Of a stretch of 64,000 nt of DNA, positions 38,801 to 44,000 are shown in pieces (position 1 is the stretch's first letter; every line of letters begins with the position of its first letter). The DNA is from Actinernus sp. WN-2022. Its lineage: Eukaryota; Cnidaria; Anthozoa; Actiniaria; Actinernidae. A model generated the notes under the pieces. That model was not told where the DNA came from. It worked only from the letters and a program-made list of their open reading frames with translations, and searched no databases. The DNA lies in assembly GCA_030867875.1 (NCBI GenBank), contig JAOWCC010001501.1, positions 26,347,036-26,411,035 of the forward strand. Reading direction: 5' to 3'. Position numbers and translations under genes: made by a program.

Positions 38801-41005
38801 AGTAGTCTGACAGACTCAATATCTCCATTAACAATGGCTATGTGGAGACATGTCTCACCTTCGAATTCGATGCAGAAAACATATTTATTAAAACACAAAG
38901 GTAAACAATCACTCACCTAATAGACTTCTTTCGATATATGCTTCACTTGTCGCGCAATATGATTCACGTGTCACGCAATATGCTTCACTTGTCGCGTAAT
39001 ATGCTTCACTTGTCGCGCAATATGCCTCATGTGTCACGCAATACGATTCGCTTGTGACGCAATATACTTCATTTGTCACGCAACATACTTCACTTGTCAC
39101 GTAATATGCTTCACTTGTCACGCATAAAGGTTTCAATATGAGGCTCAGAGACATGCTATTCTCCGAGAAGATAATAAATTTAATTTGTCTCAGAGCCTCG
39201 TATTCAAACCTTTGTGCGTGACAAGTAAAGCATACAGCGAAGAAGCCTAATAAATGGAGGATCGGTCGCGCTGATGAATCTGGGACAGAGCACCAGCTCA
39301 GAGCGAGACGTTTTAGGATATTGCTAGGGAAGTTTCCGTTTTGTGTAGTGGTTGTTGGAGCCAGGATCAGCAAAATGAGAATCTCTGACTTGAGAGAAAT
39401 ATTCCTCTAAATTAAAAAAAGTAGAAATAAATAATTATTCGTGTGACAGTGTTCTGCGTTTACAAAAAGACAACTAACTTATGAAACAGTAGGCATACCG
39501 TTTTACGAGTTGTGCTTTAGTGTATAAACCTTTTAGAACGTAGAAAGAGTGCTTCCAACTAGTTACACTAATACTGGAAGAGTGCTAGTACAGATTGCGG
39601 AGACAATTTTTTTTGTGGCCGCCATGATTCACGACCGTTGACCTTGGCGCTGACCTTTCCCATCATCACCTACTCCTGGGTGCCATACGTTCGAAGGAAT
39701 AAGAGACGAGAGAGAGAGAGAGAGAAGAGGAGAGAAGAAAGAGAAGAGAATCTGGTGCTATCCGTTGAGAATTTCACTTCCATGCGAACATTAGGTTTAG
39801 AATGTGAACCTCGTCCCTGATTGGATAATCTACTCATTACCAGGCGCAACGTAACAGTAATTTTCATTGGCCAATGGCCCAACTCAGCGCATGGAAGTGA
39901 GATTCTCAACGGGTAGCACCAAAGTTCTTTTTCTTCTCTATCTCTTCTCTCTCGTCTCTTAAGCTCGAGCCTCTGGGTTTTGGGTAATCATCACCTAGAC
40001 ATTTTGGCCAAAAGCGCTGTTGGTCGTTATTCAGTTGAGAAGCATTTCTTCCGTCCAAAGAAAAACCGGGAATATCGTTTTAGCAAAGAGAATTTAGAGA
40101 AGTATCGATATGAATCACGCTAGCAGACGCCATGTTGTTTATTATTCTAAAATGCCTCGGCGCCATGTTGTCGATAATTCATCCTAGACCTCCGCAAGCC
40201 ATCCCAGACCCGCCATTTATATGACTAGACCATATTCTAGCCTGAAACCGAGGCTAACCGATACGGAGCAAACTACCATATTTGGTCTGGTGTTTTATCC
40301 CAAAATCCCAAGTAGAGACATTTATACAAAGAAAACCTGACTAAATACTATAGAAGTTTGTTAGTTTAGCCTCGCAGTAAGATATATTAGAATTTTGAAA
40401 TATATTGAAAGTAACCATTCAATTCGGTGTATAGTAATCCAAGGTATATATAGAGCGTTTTTATGTAACGTCAACAAAATTCTAAAATCTGTTCATTTTA
40501 CATATTTTAAAGATCAGCACGCTAAGTTTCTTGAACAATTGACATCGATCGGTGTTTGCCTGTTTGTCACAAAGTTTTGAATTATGGTAAAACCCTGCTC
40601 AGCGTCAGTTTCCCAAGTGGTGCGCCAATATATGCGAATTTACATAGTACATGTATTTCTCACGGATCGAGGTAGGGAATAGGAGAAAGGGAATATGGCC
40701 ATTGCAAACCGAAATGGATTATGATATAAATATTATGTGCACGGACTGGTGACGTGCATCCAGTAAGACACGTAATTCGGCTCGATAGCTTGTTTAATGC
40801 AGAAAGGGCCAAGCGTTAGCAAGAAAAAGAGATCGTAACATTGAGTTTGATTAGTTGAACCATCAAACTGGCAAATAATGTTGAGGCTGGTTTACGATAA
40901 TTATACCAATCCCTTGCATTCATTTGTTCAACCAGTTGAAATTCATCGTGGCCATAGCTTGAGCTCTGCTACATGCAGAGTACATAACTAGTCGTTTCAA
41001 TAACT

Positions 41006-41055
<50 letters not shown>

Positions 41056-44000
41056 GTATCAGTAAAGTATTGTTTGATCTCGTATAATTAGCATATATAT
41101 GATTTATCAGATATTCATCTGTATATTTAGTCTTATTTATGTTAGTTATGTGTGTTTACTGCTGACACCCTAGTAATTCAGTATAATACTGCCAAACAGG
41201 GTCCAAATAAACTGATATGATTGAAATAAGTATCATTTTTGGAGAATGATTTTAATCAAATTTCCTGTTTCAAAGTCACGCATGCGCATGCGTGTTTCAG
41301 ACCTGAAGAAAACTGGGAACGAGTACTCACCAAAATACTCCTCTCCTTCATACTTGTCCATTGCCATGGCTGGGTACTCCTGGAGAAGTACATGAGCAAT
41401 CTTTCTATGCAAATGAGGTTTGTTGTTCAAAAAGCACAAATGGAGTGCAGTCTCCCCCAGTGTCCCCCGGTCAGTAAGTGACCAGCATGCTGTACTTGGA
41501 GGATACTCCATGGCGTGCACTTGTTCTTGGTTCTGTGAAAAATGTTCAAAGGCATGCTCTTAAGCCTGGAAAAACGAGAAAGCATTGTTGTGGAACCATT
41601 TGTGAAGATCAGTGTTTTCCTAACTGTTTCTTCTCTTGCCCGCGCGCGAAACATATGTTGCGGAAGAAAATTCGTATCAAATGTTCCCGTTTGCTTACTA
41701 TACTGAAGCAAAACTGGAACTCACAAATATTTCCGCAACTTTTCCTCATTTGCCCCAGGCTTTGAGCCATTCCTACTTATTTTCCGTTTCTCATCACCAG
41801 GGTTCTCTGGGTTGCGGTCGGTTGGTCGTAAAAAAGGAAACAAAATCCAGATTGGAGCCTGGAACCTACTAGGCGCGGTATCTAAGCCTACTGTATTACA
41901 TCATAGAGTGCGGAAGAAATTCAGCTCTTTGAAAGAATAGAGCTGAAATTTTAGGCGATAGGTTTGCCGTATGTACTGTAGTCTCCGCAGCCCTTCTTAG
42001 AGTCGTCACGCAAGGCAGCCGTTCTTAGGGTCGTCACGCAACGCTAGGGCTAGCGTAGACGGCGGCGAATGAGACTATATTCACTGATCTTTCGACTGAT
42101 CTTTCAACTGATTTGCGTGGCTCTCTTTCTCTTTATATTCATATTTATTTTCTTCTTCCTTTACAAAAGCCAACATTTTGGGTCGGTCGGAGGATGAGAA
42201 AAGGAAAAAAGTAGGGAAAGCCTTAACCGTAATAGGCAACCTAGAGAAGCAGAGATTGTGTGAATGGTAAAGAAACTGATGGCAAGATAGTAGCTGTAAC
42301 GTTAGCGTACAGTAACTACAGCCATTTCAATGCTACGACATGTCGAATCCCCGTGTGACTTCTCTGGCCAGAGAAGTCACACGCAGGCTAACCTAGCTCG
42401 TTTAATACCTCTTCGGTGATTTCCCCACAATCTGTTTTCCACTTCAGGAAGTCTTCCTTAGTAATGACCTTACCCTCTCCTCCGTTATACAGATAAGAAT
42501 ATAACAGTTGGTCACGGAGAACTCGCCGTAATCCATCTTCACCACCGTCTTTGAAGGCCTGTGAAGCACAAACGGGAAACAAAGTTCAATAAATCCACCG
42601 CAAATTTGGAAAAGTAAATTTTATATAATATTCTTCGTTTGCACAGCACGGTGTCATCAAAAACCTAAATTATAAACTACATATCCTATAAAGCTGTTTC
42701 TTTAACATTTTGTAGATGAAAATCAACACGTGTGTCAAATTAAGGGCTTTTGGCTTTATAAATAAATATTTAGAAGTTTGGTTTAATGGGATTCAAATGA
42801 AATGGATGAAATATTCGCCGTATTTAAAGTGCCACTAAGATGAAAATTTATCATTTCGAGTTGCCACTTTTTTCAGCGTCAATAAGTCAATCAGTGGTAG
42901 AAATAACCGAAATATTAAAAAATATTCCCAAATGGGCCTGTTAAACCACAACATTTTAGGAGAGTTTACAGGTAAAATCCTGTCCACCATTTAATACTGG
43001 AAGTAGTTTTCATTATTCAGAGGAAGTGATGTCATACACGTAACACGACAACCACGTCGGGCGAAATAGTGTGCATAAACTCGCAAAGATAAATATAACT
43101 TTCTTCTTGTGTACGTGAAGACGTTTTTAGTAGAAATATGCCTCCAAGACGTTGTGTTCTGCAGGTGAGCGTTGAGTGTACGACATCACTTCCGCTGAAT
43201 AACCCTTTCTATAAAGCTGAACAAAGGGAACGGCCTCCAATAATGGCGGACGTTTATATTCAATATTCGGAGTTTAAAAAATAAGACTTCCTGTCGTCGT
43301 ACCGAAAAACGATTTGAACTGGTAGCAATATATCAACTCTACTTTATGAATATGCAAAAACATTGCTATGTCAAAATTTGATCGTAGTGGCACTTAAGAC
43401 TTTGAAGTTTTGGCGGCGTAATAGCCAATCAAACAATGCAAGAAAATGCTTTCGTAAGCCGTCAGGCGGACGCGCGCGCGGAACCTTTAGATGTGCGGTA
43501 ACAGATTTGCTGATTAAATTATCTTGAATTCGGTTCAGTTTTTTTCCATACGTTTCCTTGTAATTTGATCACGTCTTTTAACGACAAACATGTGGGCAAT
43601 GTAAACAATACTAAATCGTGAATAGGATGCTAACAGGTGATCCAGTCATACACAAGAGGTCTCAGGGCATCATATCAAGGGAGCTGTGTCACGATGGAGG
43701 ACACGTCTTTATGTTCCGGGTGGCTTCCAGAGGCTCGAACAAATAAAAGGCGAAGAAACGCGAGAGAAGAAGAAAGCCTCTGGTGTTATCCGTTGAGAAC
43801 CTCACTTCAGTCCATGCGCTGCGTTTCATATCAAGAAAAACACGTCAAACCGGTTTTATTAGGCCAATGAACATTACCGTTACATCCAACACTTAAAGTT
43901 GCGCCTGGTAATGAGTATATAGATTATCCAAATTATATCAAATTCTGGACCTAATGTTGGCATGGAAGTGAGATTCTCAACGGATAACACCAGAGGCTCC

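Noticed and set aside
42388..42393. Alternative exon 2 donor GTTAGC
   Set aside because: It would leave phase 1, which does not match the acceptor of exon 3; GTATTA at 42408 does.
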